Shown here piece after piece: positions 12,463-27,693 of a stretch of 64,000 nt of DNA. The notes under the pieces were generated by a model that was not told the origin of the DNA, ran no database searches, and saw nothing but the letters and a program-made list of their open reading frames with translations. The stretch is from Hypomesus transpacificus (Eukaryota; Chordata; Actinopteri; Osmeriformes; Osmeridae), in NCBI RefSeq assembly GCF_021917145.1, contig NC_061077.1, positions 12,276,121 to 12,340,120 of the forward strand, given 5' to 3'. A program made the translations under genes and the position numbers. The first letter of the stretch is position 1; each line of letters starts with the position of its first letter.

Positions 12463-15400
12463 CAACACACCTTGTCTTCTCTTACCTTTTTGTCAGTACA
12501 TTGTCAGCCCCCCCCTTACGCGTATCCTCTCCTCTCGGTTTCTCTACAGCGCGGAGAGAGACAAGTCATTACCTTCCATTCAGCACAAAACCCCTTCTGC
12601 AGCAGATTCTTGCTCCCACCGTGACCATTACCCTGGACCTTCCCTGAGGAAACCTTACACACTCTCACCTTGAACGTGTCAGTCAACTAGGACTCTGTCC
12701 TGTGTGTTGATTTGGATGTAAACTCCTAAATACGCCTCCTCAGAGTCACCATGCATCTCTGAGCATTCATCTGCTGCACATGATCCCTCAGCGCACGGCA
12801 AGAAAGTCTGTTTACCTTCTCTGTGGCATTATGCAAAGTCATTATGGAAATGTGGTGTGACACTACATGTCACCTAACACCTGGTAAATGTTGATTAAAA
12901 TCCACAATTATACTCAAACAAGCAATTGTACATCATATGTAAATGTTGATCTAATAGAAGTGTCTAGAATGGAAATAAAACTTGGGTGAGAAATTTGGAA
13001 TGAAACGACTGGTTTATGACCCGCACTTACTTGATTGAGATCTGATCTTCACTGCTGGGACACAAAATGTGTCAGAAAGAAATCACATCCTCGTTTCCAC
13101 TGATTGCTTGGCATGCATCTCGTCATTGCGTGTGTGCCTAAGTTTGTGCCAAGAAATTCAACGTGTTTTCTTATTCAGATGGGAGATTTAAACCATGCCT
13201 CTCTCAATCTCTGTGGCGCAGTGCATTAGGTCTGTGAATCTGAAGTTGTAAGTTCTCTACCTGTGCTTGCCCCTCTGTGGTTGGCGGTATGTCCGTGCGG
13301 TCTAGTACTTCACAAGTGTGTGTCAGGATAATCCATTAGTTGTCCATGTGTTTTCAGCAGGCTGCCTCTCTGTGTGTGTGTGTGTGTCCTCTCTCTCTCC
13401 TCTGGCTCGGTGTGCCTCTACACACCGACAGAAGTGAATTTGAGCTCTGTCCGCACATGCCGTCCCCTCCTTCCCCCTCTCCCTCTCTCTCCGCCCTCTC
13501 CCTCTCTCCCCTCCCCCCTTTTCCCTCCTCCTCCTGGGTCAACTAGCCTGTCCTCTAGTATGGGGGGAGGAGCCTGCATGGAGAGGGGGGTGGGTGCAGA
13601 GCAGTGTTATTACACATGTGGTATATCTGAACAACAAGAAGGAGAAAATCACCTTATTCAGCGTCACCCCCTCCCTGTCTCCACATTTCTGCGTGGCGCT
13701 CAACTCTGCTGAGTGCTCAATTTGATCGTTCACCTGTTGTTGACAAACATGACAACCTCGGGGGTATGGGGGGTGGGAGCTCACTGTGTCGATTTGATCC
13801 AGTCACCCACCAACCTAGGAATATCTGTTGGCTGACTCAGCTCAGTCAACAGCAGTGTGTGCCCTTGGCGGACACACCTTCTGTGACAGGATAGGTGACA
13901 GACTGGAAGACCTGTGCGTGGGTGTGTGGGTGTGTGTTTGCATGGACACTAATACTTTGACACATCTCTATTCAAAGGTAGAGAGTGTGTTATGTGTGGG
14001 GGATGTGGGGCTGGGTGCAGGTGGTGGAGAGTGTGGACGTATTTTCTGTCTGGTCCAAACTGGGAATTGGACCAGAGTCAACAAAGCCCAAACATGTCCC
14101 ATGATGTCATCAAACCTTGCCAGTTGAGTCCAATACTAGACGTGCCAGGTTCACATCACATGTCGCACTCGATCAAACTACACAGTCATACCCCGGTGAT
14201 GTGATTATCCTGGATCCTGTGGGTCTGTGAGCGCATTATGTCACATGGCTTGCTGAGCAGTAGACATGCACAGCCTTTTTTTCTCACCCAAAAATGCACC
14301 TGCAGCGGGACCTGAGGAGACAAAGAGCAGACGCAGAAGAATGAAAACAAGGCAGCCCTCGGGGGAGACAGAAGAAAGAGTTCAGCGTTTAATCAACCGC
14401 TCAAAAAGGTGTGAGTGTCATTTGGCTGAATGCGTGTGTTATGGACGAACAAAAACAATACCATGAGCACAGAGATATCTTGCCGAACTTGTTTTATTGA
14501 GATCATCACAACTCCATCCAGTAGGAGGTGACAACAACGCCATTCCAGCGGTCATAATCAAAGACGGCTAACCACAGAAGTAGCAACGTGAAGCTCTAGA
14601 AACATATCTGTGTTCTCTTTAAAATCTTCTTCTTCTCTTCTTTTCGAAAGGGACATTCTCCCACACGTTGGGGCTTATTTCCAACTTGTAGTTTTGAAGC
14701 CAGAAATTAAATGGCAGCTGTTTTCCTTTGGGAGAAGGACTATTTTGCGAGAACCTGTCAACACTCCTACTCAGGGACCTCCCTGTCCTAATGGGGGTGT
14801 TGAAAGTTAGGCATGTCTTGCGTCATGGCTGAACATATCAATCGTGTGGTCAATCACTGACCTTACTCTGTCCAGGGGAGGAAGGTCATATGTTGAACCA
14901 GGCCCAGGAGTCACTCAAGTCTGTTTTTCCATCCAAAAACGTTGCTCTTTGCTTGCCTCGCCAGAATCTGTTGAAGTCCACAAACATGGCTGACTTTGAT
15001 TCCCCTTCCTCCTCCTCCTAGAGGAGATTCGAATTGCTGCTGCTACACGAGACAGTTTCTCTGCTTTCTGCCCAGAATCGAGGCCGAAAAAAGTTCAGAA
15101 GAGCAGTTTGTTATCCAGTCAGACGACGCTGAAGTAGGTCACAGGCTTTGAGAAGGGAGATGTATAGAGGACAGGACAACACCTGGTCAGAGAGAGCTGG
15201 CAGAACACTCTGGAACCTCTGAAGAAGCCATTAGCTGTCATCTGCCCAATAAATACCAAAGACAGATGAGGAAACTCCGGCTCCATGGAGCTGTTCTTTG
15301 TACTTGGCCATATGAATGGTGAAGATATATGGCTGAAGGATTGATCTGCAGATAAAATGGATGCTTTATCGATATGTGAAGTTCTTTGATAACTGTCACA

Positions 15401-15866
15401 TGTTCCTACCATCTAGTTTCTCTGGCCGGTGAGATTCATCAGGTCAGCGAACTGTCAGAGTAGTCACAGGGTTTGCCTATCCAGGACAGACAATACCATG
15501 CAATCCTTAAATGTGTCTTCATTCACTATAAAGTCAATTAGCCATGTATCGTCCGCGAGATTCAACGGAAGTACGTGCAGAGCTATGTCCTTTCTTTATC
15601 ACATCACAGCTTGTGGCCACAGTATGATTGCAGAAGCCACTTTTCATGATAGAATACAGCTATTATCCTGGGTCCTTTATCATGTTAATCGCCCAGGATG
15701 GATAGCCTAGAAAAACACATCAGTCATTTCTGCTGCTGGGTGGATGGACACTTGTTGATGAATGATGATTCATTGTCCTCCAAAGATGAGTGTTAGACAT
15801 CAGTATGTTACTAGGAACCAAGTTTCTTGCAGTAAGCAAGGCTTGTTGTAAGAAGGTGACCTGATG
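10237..15866. other. Intergenic; (CA)n at 12415-12456, no gene seen
   Basis: The region has a (CA)n microsatellite near 12415-12456 and pyrimidine-rich patches around 10730-10810 and 13380-13530. Open frames there are low complexity. I found no spliceable exon set, tRNA or rRNA. Confidence 0.55.
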
Positions 15867-16020
15867 GCTTGGCCTATGTGTGTGTGTATGTGTATGTTTG
15901 TGTGTGTGTGGCCAGAATGCATGTGCACCAACGTGTATTTACAGAGTCTGTCTGTGTGTGTGTGTGTGTGTGTGTGCGTGCGTGTGTGGTGTGTGTGTGT
16001 GTGCGTGTGTGTGTGTGCAT
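15867..16020. repeat. (GT)n-rich tract
   Basis: An interrupted tgtgtg repeat with gcgtgcgtg variants. It gives only Cys/Val frames. Confidence 0.9.
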
Positions 16021-16071
16021 ATTACATGGGGTCCTGAGAACTAGTCTTTTCTCAGAAAAGGCCAGGAGGAA

Positions 16072-17267
<1,196 letters not shown>

Positions 17268-18501
17268 AGAAAGAGAGAAGGAGAGCGAGACAAAAAAGAG
17301 AGAGAGAGAGACAGAGAGGGCAAAGGGAGTTTGTGCACTGGTAAAGTGTTGGTGGAATCACACACAGACATACACCCACATTGACACACAGCAATGTACA
17401 CGGCTGAGACACGAGTGGCAGTTAGGGACTCGGTCTTGTACACGAGCCGTTGGGAAACTGTTTCCATGGGAGGGTTGGCTGTGGGAGACCTGTGTGCATC
17501 CAGCGACTCCATGTTCAATGCGTGATGCGGAGCATGATTCCATTAAGAGCGAGTGTTTGTTTAGACAAGTGTTTGTGTGTGTGTGTGTGTGGGAGTGTGT
17601 GTGGAAAGGAAGAAAGCTCCGAAGCAGAACCCTGAATCTGTTCCCAGAAGCTCCTCACTCACTCAAGGCCACAGCATCACTCACCAAATCCATCTTTGCT
17701 GTGTATGTTTGTGTGTGGGTGTTTGTGTATGTTTGTGTGTGGGTGTTGTGTGTGTGTGTGCGTGTGTGTGTGTATGTGTGTGTGTGTGTCTGTGTGTGTG
17801 TGTGGGTGTGGGTGTGTGTGTGTGGGTGTGGGTGTGTGTGTGTGTGGGTGGGTGTATGGGTGTGTGTGTGGGGGTGTGTGTGTGTGTGTGGGTGTGTGTG
17901 TGTGCATCAGACTGGAGAGTTCCAGTGTTGACGGTGGGCCCAGGCGCAGCAGGAGACAAAAGAAGGGAAAAGAGAAATGTGTGGAGAAGAACGCGGAATG
18001 GGTAGTTATCTCTTTGTTCATCTCAAACTGCCAGAATCTCATTAAATACCCAAGAGATGGATAGAGCAGCTCAACGAAACACAAACAAAGAGAGAGGAGG
18101 ATGAAGGGAAGGGGAAGGAAGAGAGAGTCAGAATGGAGATGCATCGATCTTACTTTGCATGCGCAGATTGTCACACAGACCATTGGAAGGCAAAGCAATG
18201 CTAACAAGCCCACAAACGGACTATGACAAACACAGTCTTGGGAGACGTACCCTGCCTAGAACACACGGGCCATTACAAGTCATTTATGAACCCCAATCTA
18301 AGACTGAGGCACAGTCAATCTAGTTATCCCTCCCAGGGAGTGTTTGCATGGACTCAATAAATCACACAAACAAATCACTCTCACACATTGAATGCAAATG
18401 TTCAATAAGTAGGATTTTGGCCACACTTGTGGGGCATGTAGCAGCAGGAGATACAAGTTGTGTGTATATGCGGGCATATGAGTGTGTGTTTTATGTTTAT
18501 T

Positions 18502-18548
<47 letters not shown>

Positions 18549-19504
18549 GTGTGCGCATGTACCTGTGTCCCAACAGGTTTACTGACCACTCACTCATTCT
18601 ATTCCAGGCTGCATGTATGTGAGTCCTGACGTCATTCCGTTAATCAGGATGATGATGATTATGTTTATTTATCTGCGGAGGTGGAAAAGGGTAGCGAAAG
18701 TTGAATGAGTGCAGTGTCGGTAGGGGGGCAGGAAGAGAGAGGGAGCGAGAGGGAGAACCAGGGAGCAAGGTGAATAGCGTTCTGTTTGGGGAGACGGAGA
18801 CAAGAGAGAGACTCTTGTGGTATGTTTACATGTCAGCGCGGTTCCAAGTCTGATTGATAATATCAGTGTGCGAGCGTGTTGGCGCGTGTGTGTGCATGCG
18901 TGTGTGTCTGTTGGCAAGAGTCCGTGAAGGAGAGTGGGACAGTCAGTGCGTATGGGAGCGAGAGTGAGTATGTCCGAGCGCGCATGTTAACAGCATTTTC
19001 TGATATTTGTGTGTGTGAAAGCTGTGTGTTTTTCCATGTCAGCAAATGTGAGTTTGCACACGAAATCAATTCATTTCCCTTTGCAATTTAACCCCAAAAG
19101 TGTACTGACAGTCACCACATGTTAGGTTAGGCCAGCTCATAACTCAGTGAACATCCTCAGGAATCTCCAGCCTTTGAGAACAAGCAGAGGTGTAGGAAAG
19201 GCATCGTATTTCAACTGTAGTGATATATCATGTTATGACCCCACAAAGTAACACTCTCCTACAGGCAGTGTAAATCTGTGGCACTATTTGCTGGCTGCTG
19301 TTCGAGGAAACCAAGATTGTAGTGAAGCTACTGTCAAAGGTTAATTGGCAAACCTTAACAGAAAATGTAACATTACCACAATCCCATCAATTATTCGTAA
19401 CTTTTTTTTGCTCAAAAGATTATATATTCACTCTATTTTAGTAACAGAGCATGCATAGGCACATATGAGAAAAAAGCAAATATTTCATAATGATATCATA
19501 ATTC
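17268..19504. other. Intergenic; (GT)n arrays at 17700-17905 and 18480-18556
   Basis: The GT-rich arrays account for the Cys/Val and Thr/His open frames in this stretch. No coding gene is supported. Confidence 0.6.
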
Positions 19505-19670
19505 TGTTGGAGAAATTGAAGATGTAACACATTTATCCTGTATAAGAATGATTCTGTGTTCAGCATTCATGTGTGTATAGAGAAGCCTACCCCCCAAATC
19601 TGAACTTTGGGTAACATGAGGCATATGTAAACAAGGTGACCTGGGCTGACCACTCTCTCTTACTGGAGAG

Positions 19671-19766
19671 TAGTGATGGGAAGTTCGGTTCTTTTTACTG
19701 ATTCGGTTCTTTGAATCTCGTTCAGTAAAATGAACAAATCTTTTTTCGAGTCATTTGTTCATTTCA

Positions 19767-19804
<38 letters not shown>

Positions 19805-20561
19805 GGGGGCTATACGTCCACTGCAAAGGACGTATAGCCCCTATACGTCCACTGTAGGTTAGTGCATGACATGTGCACCAGCAAATACTATTTCAAAATA
19901 AATTCCTGCATTAAAATAATGTATCATGAGTTTGTATGATTTGGTCATGTATTATCACACTAGCATTTAATTATCACGTCAAACAATTACACTGCACTAA
20001 ACTGTAAGTGTAAATGTAAAGTGAAAATAACAAAACCAGTCAGTATGATGACTTGAGCGAATATCATTCATTCACGTCTTACTAAAACAGCGGCCACGCG
20101 AAAGGGAATAAGGAAACTGTTTCCTCTACTAAAAAATACAATGCAGGTCACGTGAAAAAAGGATCCAAAGACTCGTAGAAAGACCGAGTCGGGGAAGGAA
20201 CTAATCATTCGTTTCCTCTAGCTACAGAGCCTATGCAGGTCACGTGAAAAATGATCCAAAGACTCGTAGAAAGACCGAGTCGGGAAAGGAACGAATCGTT
20301 CGTTTCCTCTTGCTACAGCCTATACAGGTCACGTGAAAAATGATCCAAAGACTCGTAGAAAGACCGAGTCGGGAAAGGAACGAATCGTTCGTTTCCTCTA
20401 GCTACAGAGCCTATGCAGGTCACGTGAAAAATGATCCAAAGACTCGTAGAAAGACCGAGTCGGGAAATGAACGAATCACTCGTTGAGAGGACTCGTTACT
20501 CCCGAGTCCTTATAAGGATTCGTTCAAAATGAACGAATCGTTCACGAACGACACATCACTA
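19671..20561. mobile_element. Non-autonomous hAT element nested in the LTR
   Basis: The ends are tagtgatggg and ...catcacta, short inverted termini typical of hAT elements. They are flanked by the perfect 8-bp duplication ctggagag (19663-19670 and 20562-20569). No transposase frame is present. Internally it has a run of 36 G (19767-19802), a small perfect palindrome 'ggctatacgtcc ... ggacgtatagcc' at about 19808-19839, and four tandem subrepeats from about 20144. The paralogous LTR copy at 8554-8561 shows the empty target. Confidence 0.92.
20144..20490 (+). repeat. Four ~91-bp tandem units inside the hAT element
   Basis: Units start with 'caggtcacgtgaaaa' at 20144, 20236, 20325 and 20416 (spacing 92, 89 and 91). 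Each carries a palindromic CACGTG and the segment 'gactcgtagaaagaccgagt'. Confidence 0.93.
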
Positions 20562-20907
20562 CTGGAGAGGCCATAAAAGATGTCTGGTCTTATCTGTGTT
20601 GGGTGAATCATGTGGTCAAGCTTACAGGGGTCAAAAGACACACACACGCACACACTCAAACACACGCGCGCGCCAGGTCTATGCAAGGAGCCAATGAAGA
20701 AGAACCATGGAACATTTGCATGCCTTTGTTTTAACCAATGACTGTAAAGAGTGGGGCTGCTTAAATAGTTAGCTAGCACAATATGCTAGCAGACAAACTT
20801 TGTATTGCGATCAGACTTTGTCTCCTTGCTGGCAAGAATTAAACTATTGTACTTTCTTTGAATCCGACGACTCTGTGCATTACTTAAGAAATTATCCTAA
20901 CAAATTC

Positions 20908-21376
20908 TTACCTCTGTCATCATATTTACATGAAGTTTTGCATGGCTCTGCAGCACTGAACTTCAACCATTCTTACATACACAACTGGTAATATGTTTTG
21001 ATATCAAGACGTTATCAGCGAACGTAGCCAAACGTAGCCAGTTCGGCCTGCTTTGAAGTGCGCTCGCAAAACATTGGAACAATTTATGTCATTTCTCAGA
21101 GCGGCTTTGAGTGTTTTCTGAGTCTTAAGGCAGCAGAGGAACTGTTTCTCATTATTGAACTGCTGCGTAGAGGGAGGAGAAGAGTCATAGGGATGGATGG
21201 ATGGAGGGAAAGGGGGAAGCCAATGGAAAGAGACTTAGAGGCCAGACAGGGCAGGAGGGGATGAATGGACAGTGGGATGTTTTTGTTTTCGGTGTTCGTA
21301 GTGGAAATTATTTTCATGGTTGTTTCGTATTTGAACTGAGGGAGACTAAACAAGAGTGGGAGAGTGGGAGAGTGTT

Positions 21377-21419
<43 letters not shown>

Positions 21420-24400
21420 GTGTGTGGAGAGAGACTGTGTGGGAGAGACAGACGAGAGATTAGGTTCATCTCCTATTACACTCAATGAAACTTTTAAGTG
21501 TGTCAGTCAGTGTAGTGCGTGAGGTGTCAGGTTGACGCCCTTCACGGCCGCCCTCCTCAGCAGTGGGTGTGAGTGTGTGTGTGTGTGTGTGTGTATCAGC
21601 GAGTGGGTGTGTACGAGTGTGTTATGATGTCCTTCCTCGTGCGTGAAACCTGCCTCTAATCAGCCTGTCACACACTCCACTGGACAACAGAGGACTGCTT
21701 CTTTGACCCAAGGTGCTAATGTCGTTAAGCTAACCCGGTAAGGCCCAGATGTCCTTTTGCAAGGTCTGAGGTGAGGCATTTGTTGCACTTTAAATGTGCC
21801 TTTTAACAGCATAGCTGCGCCTCTGTGACTTACCAGAGCTTGTTGGACCCTGCTTCCGTGGATCAGTAAGACGGTAAGTCCGCCAGACATATAAGTGTGT
21901 TTACGATCGCTTTCCGATAATTCCATTGGAAAGCCTGGATATAATACCCAAGAATAGAGGATACATTGGAGAGTACTCTCCTGGCTACAGAGAAACAATG
22001 ACATCCTCTGGTGGTGGTGGGGTCAACCGGTCAGCCAATTGTGCTGAGTGTCCGGAGAGACGTCCCTTAGAGTTAGGGGGCAGGACTCTGGGCCCCCTCG
22101 ACTCCATTATTCAGCTGTGTCTGTGAGTGTGTGTGTGTGTGTGTGTGTGTGAGCGGGTCTGTCTATAAGAGAGGGAGACTGGAAATGTGTGTGAGGGTGT
22201 TTATAAGTGTCCACACTCCTTAGACTAACAGAAGTCTCTTTCATCTGTTCTTCTTCCATGGCTTTACATCCTCAGATTGTTAATGACATATTAAAACTGT
22301 ATTTTAGAAGCTGTCCTGCCCTCCGCTTCCTGTCTGTCTCTGAACATTAGATTAGAGTCCAATTGAGTGAAAATCATTCCATGCACCCTAATGAAGCATA
22401 CAAAATGCCACACAGTGCATCTCTTTGATAAAGAGCCAAAACATTGTAGAAACAAATAGATGTGCCCGATAGCGAAGAAATATGAGTAGAAATATTTGCA
22501 AAACATAAGCAGACGTTGGTAGGACAAGCGGACAAGGAAGGGAACACAATACGGCCGATTCTGCTTTGTGTACTTTGGGTCCCTAGAAGCTTGTACAACA
22601 AGTCACATACAGTACTGTACTGCATAAACACTCCCGACATAGCAGAGTGTCATGCTATGTATCAGAAAAGCAGTTTAGTGTTCCAATTCCTAGTCAACAA
22701 CGTCAATCATAGTTGTTTCTTCACCCAGCACGCTGCCCATGACTCCAGACAGCACACACTGGAGAGGACAGCTTTTTGGGCTTGCAAATGACATTGGGAC
22801 ACCTGAACATTAGTTTTTCATGAGGTCCCCCCTATCTGGTAGTAAACGAGTCTGAATAATGGAGATGGACGGGTTAAATGAGCAGGACGGAGGGATAAAA
22901 TTAGACGCCAGCCCATTGTATCTTTCAAGTCCTTGTCTTCTGCATTGACTGGCTTGGCTCCTCCAGGGTTAGGCAGATTTCCATATTCTATTTCCATGGA
23001 AAAACAAGCGGACTGGTGAAAGGTGAGCACACCTGTGTCGTATACGCCAGCCCCCGACTCTCAGACGATCGGGTCTCATTCCGAGCTTCGCTTTCCTTGA
23101 CGACCTCCTGAAACCACTTTGACATTGTACATCTTGCCCCCTGACTCTGTTGTCTGTTGAACTGCTTTTTTGAAATAATAGATAGACTGGGGCATAACAC
23201 AAGACTCGTGTTGTTTCCATGATTAAGGGTAATAGCTCAGTGACTGATTATTTTGAGGAGACAGGGCCCCTCAGGAGTAAAAGAAGAAAGGCCTTTTTGT
23301 TGGACCAGCTGAGGAGTCCTAAAACTCACTCAGCACAAGGCATGATGGGACATGAGCAAAACCCCACCACTGCTCCTTGTACCCACTGGATCTGAGAGAA
23401 GACAAACATGGAAAAGTCTCACGCACAGACATTGTCGAAGACTTCGTTCCGCCTACCAAAACTGTATCCCAGCTGGCCTTGAATCCAACATAGAGACTTG
23501 AGGAGGCTCATTGTACAGAAAGTCAGTAAGTCAGATAATGAGACAAAGTTTCCCCTTCAGCTGTGCTCTGTTTCGGTACCGAATAGTTAGTCAGCGGATG
23601 GTGGGCTGGAGTGATAGGAGAGGAAACCACGAATAAGACTGGAGGAAGCCCTTTGATGTGAGTTCAAGGAGGGGGGCCGAGACAAGTATGTGGACTCCAG
23701 GGGTGTCGAAAGATGGAGCGGGCCAGTAATGGTAAAAGAATGTGAGAAAAATGTGAGCCATATTGGGAGCAATTGAGCCCCTGGAGCATCCGAAATAATG
23801 GACAGTTTATCACCTGAGATTGTAACGGCACACAGGACAAACGAGACTCCCGATGCAACTTGTTATCAGTGAGTAAAGTGTAAAAATGAAACAAGACTTG
23901 GGAAACCACAGGTACTTACCTCGAAAAAACATTCAGGTCATTCCGATCCTAAAAAATAAAGCAACGCCCTCAACTCAAGTGAGGATTTTGGTTGACTAGA
24001 ATATCTTTCTCCTCATTATCAGATGTGGACGTGTATGTATTCAGACGACGAGAGTGGCAACTCAGCATTTCTGCGCATCTGTTGAGCAAGACATGGCTTA
24101 TGTAACACATCCTCTAATACGCCAACCCGATGGAAGGACTTCAGTGGAAACCCCTCCCCTCCAAAAAAAGAAATGGAATGCTCACCACCTTCTCCTGACA
24201 GGATGTATGCTGAGATAGGATTGAGAGAGCTCTCGCACACCCAGAGAGATAAAAGCTGTTTTGAGATTCAGCGTTGGTTCCCCCAGAGTCCTCCCTATCT
24301 TTTCTGGTCTTGTTGCTCGGTCACTGTGGAGGTATGCAAGGGGGTGAAAGCCAGGGGCTGGGACTGAACTAAACACCACTCTTCCTGAATGAGGCCACTC

Positions 24401-24702
24401 TGCCCTGCCAGCCTAATGACCAGAATGGAACACATTACATAGGACTAAACACTGCAGTCCAGGTAGGGGTGGAAAGCTTTGGAGTACAACGTCTGGGTGA
24501 GGGTTAGGGTTACTGTAGGCCTCAGCTAGGCGCAGCATATGTGTATATAAATACAGGCAGCTATTGACAAACTCACAGTCATAAACATTGTGCACTGCTT
24601 TTCCCTTCTCCATGGATACACGACTAGACCCTTAGCTCTTTCATGATGTGCCGTTCAGGTTACACTCACAAGCAGTTTACCCGCTTTCCCGGGTTTAAGT
24701 TT

Positions 24703-24773
<71 letters not shown>

Positions 24774-27693
24774 TGGTGGGGTCAGTCTCTGATGACATCA
24801 GGGTAATGTTATGCAGGTTGACATAAGAGCAGCGTGCGTGTCTTGAAATGCAGCCTTCGCAATGTTGCCCTAAGCCCCATCAGGCGAGCAGGACGTAAAG
24901 CACTTAGCAGTGGCCAGATAAGCAACAGAAAGAAGAGTGAGAATGAGAGAGAGAGTGAGAGTAACAAAACAAACAAAAACATAAGTAGGGTGGGGTGGGT
25001 TTGGTTGGAAAGGCATATGGACATCTCCAAACGGAATAAACAACCCATCAATATCCAATAAACAATGATGTTTCCTGCTCCCCTGTCCCATGGTCCATTG
25101 TATTGCCAGTGAGCTTTAGCTGATAAGAAGGTGCCTAACGTTGTGGCTCTCTGCTCTCCTATAACTCGAAGGAAAACAAGTCAACCAATTTTTCATAAAA
25201 CCAAACAGAAATAGCATGCAGGCCAGCTCTCCAGCAAAGGCCCCCGGGGAGATACTTTCAGCCTGCTGCAAGGGGGGGGGGGGGGGGGGGGGGGGGTAGT
25301 GAGAGAGGCGAGGAGAGAGTGACACAGAGGGACAGGGGGGGGGGGGGGGGGGGGCTGTGTAACAACGCTCCCCAGTTGGCCTAATCATTCCCCCCTGCAC
25401 TACAAATTACGGCCTCAGTCACAGAGCGGGACCCTCTGTAGCATATACACAGGTGGGATCCATTTAGACAGCCTCATGCAGGCTCACTAAAAGCATGCCC
25501 ATGCACACACACACACTCCAGCTAGGCCATGGGCATAATAGGTCTGCACTCTGTGGGATCAAGTGGTGGCCTTATATCTGAACTTAAAAGGCATGTGGTC
25601 CTGCTCCGTCTATGCGTGTGTGGCACATAACCCCACTAAGCATACATGTTGTGTTAAGACTGTGTGTGTGCTTGAGTTCAGAGCCAGGAAACCCCCTCCT
25701 CCCCCCTCCTCCCGATCCATGGAACCCTCCACTGAGCTCCAGCCGTAAAAGAATCGCTCTCTATGTGATAAGCCTCCGCGGTACCCTTTCTGGTAGCCGC
25801 TACCGTCCTACTACTATTGATAGACAGTGTAAAGAACTACATCCCCTCCCCATGCCAACGCTGGACAGAAGTCAGCTGATCCTTGTTGCCACTGAGGTCT
25901 TCCTATATCCTCCAAAGCATCCTTCAACCCACCGTCCTTCTCCCCCCAGCTCTTTCGGCAGGCTTTCATAGTCACAACTCTTTTCTGGATAGGCCTACCC
26001 CTGTTCCTGTCTAAAGGCCCCCAAAAAGACACGTGAATTATCTTTAAATGGAGACACCAGAGAACACGTCTTGGAAGGAATAGCTGACCCCTGACGTAGC
26101 TTTATATACCGGCAGGGAAAAGATCCCATTAACAGAGACCAGAGCGCTTGACTTAATCCAGCTGTGGTGGGTAGACTACAGGGCCTGATTTTAATACATG
26201 CGGTGATTGATTACTATCACCTGGGGCGCAGCAGATGTGTCGGAGCAGCGCAGCAGAAACGTATGCCTCTAATTAGAAAAAAGGAACTTACGTGTAGAAG
26301 TTGAACTAGAACCATTGAAAAAGAAGAGAGAACAGAAGATGTATTCTTTGAAGAGAGCCAGGAGCAAGAGCGACCAGGCAATATATAACTGTGGAATATC
26401 GTTCCATATCTCGCTGATCGTGTCAAATTTGAGGCACACTAGTCACACTAGTTATCGTAATAAATTACGGCAAAGATTGTTAACCTAAATTTACAGTGAG
26501 ACGTTAGAGGAATGGAGAGGATAGAGTTGCTGTGAAGGAGGGAGAACAAGAGCTCTCACACTAGTTCAGAGGAGAGGGCATGTAGAACAGACGAGGGGAA
26601 TCGAGTTGTATTGCCTAGATAGAGTATTGCGTTCTATGCAGGTCCGGCGACAACCCCATCGCCAGGTGGGTGAAATCTAACCTCAGATCACACTCTACGG
26701 GGTTCCCTCCAAATGACTCAAACCCTGGCTCCACGAGCTGCACCCGCGGGGCAGGAGAGAGCGTGAGGTATGAGGACGCGGGACCGGGAGAATAACCAGG
26801 AGAGCACGAAACGGTTATTAGTGTCAGGGAATAGGGGTGCACTGACGTAAGGGTAAAGAAAGTCAAAACAGGATTATGGTCAAGGAAGTTGACCTGGAAT
26901 AGGTTGCATTCACTTTGAAACATCAGTCTTCTAAAGACAGCGAGGATGGGCACGAGCCAAATTGCCGTCTCGGCGGGCCGAAAAACTGATGCAAGGCTGA
27001 GTAGAGGGAGTTGTAGTGACAGGGAGCCAAGATGCCAGAAGCCAAAATATACTCATGGGGTTCTTCTCTGCACACTTCACAGACTATACATCACTCTGCA
27101 GTCTACTCCTCGTGCATTCGGATTTCACCCAAGCAACCCATTACCCAACAGCTTTATTTACTCAAATTTGCTCAAGTTAAAACCCTGGGAACAGATAGGA
27201 GTGGTCAGCATGGTTAAAACTGCTGGGAATATTGAAAGAGGCGAGCAGGAAAGGTTTGGAATGAATCTATGTGCAAGAGGTCACTGTATTGAAGCCCTGC
27301 ATGACGTCTATATGGATCTGATCCACTGCTGTTTAAGCACCTGGCAAAGTGGAACAACCTGTGCTGGGGAAACTTCCATGTTCACACTGTATTTACCCCA
27401 CAGTTTGGAATCCAATGCCAAGGTAAAATTAATCTCATTAGAGAGTCACTTTGATTATACTGCGTAATTCCACCTTGTCAAACAACCGTTAATAGGGTAC
27501 ATGTGTGGCTGCAACGTGGAGTGTTTCGCTTCACTTTTCAGGGACATCCTTACAAACCAGTATAAATGGCCTCCAAGTTAATACTTTGAGCGGTGGTTGC
27601 CATCAAGTGAATCTTGCCACACTTCAAAATCTTAGTTTCTAGTTACATGAGTGAAATTAGGATAAATGAAGATGTGTGTCAAAATAATCGTTA
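20908..27693. other. Intergenic; microsatellites and poly-G, no gene seen
   Basis: Contains (GT)n at about 21377-21426, (GA)n at about 24706-24771, and poly-G runs of 25 (25272-25296) and 20 (25335-25354). The longest frame (26946-27467 on the plus strand) has no family motif and no splice context. I call no gene. Confidence 0.55.

Larger units (their letters stand above)
19505..20902 (+). mobile_element. Solo LTR (interrupted by a hAT element)
   Basis: The element begins TGTTGG (19505) and ends TCCTAACA (20902), and is flanked by a perfect 5-bp duplication, aattc (19500-19504 and 20903-20907). Removing the hAT insertion at 19671-20561 and one copy of its duplicated target leaves an LTR of about 500 bp. 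The 3' part has a TATA-like 'cttaaatag' near 20760 and 'aattaaa' near 20838, as expected for promoter and polyadenylation parts of an LTR. No internal retroviral or gypsy coding region flanks it, so it reads as a solo LTR. Family not identified. Confidence 0.82.

Noticed and set aside
26946..27467. 173-codon plus-strand frame as a possible gene
   Set aside because: No recognisable domain, no splice context, and ordinary intergenic composition.
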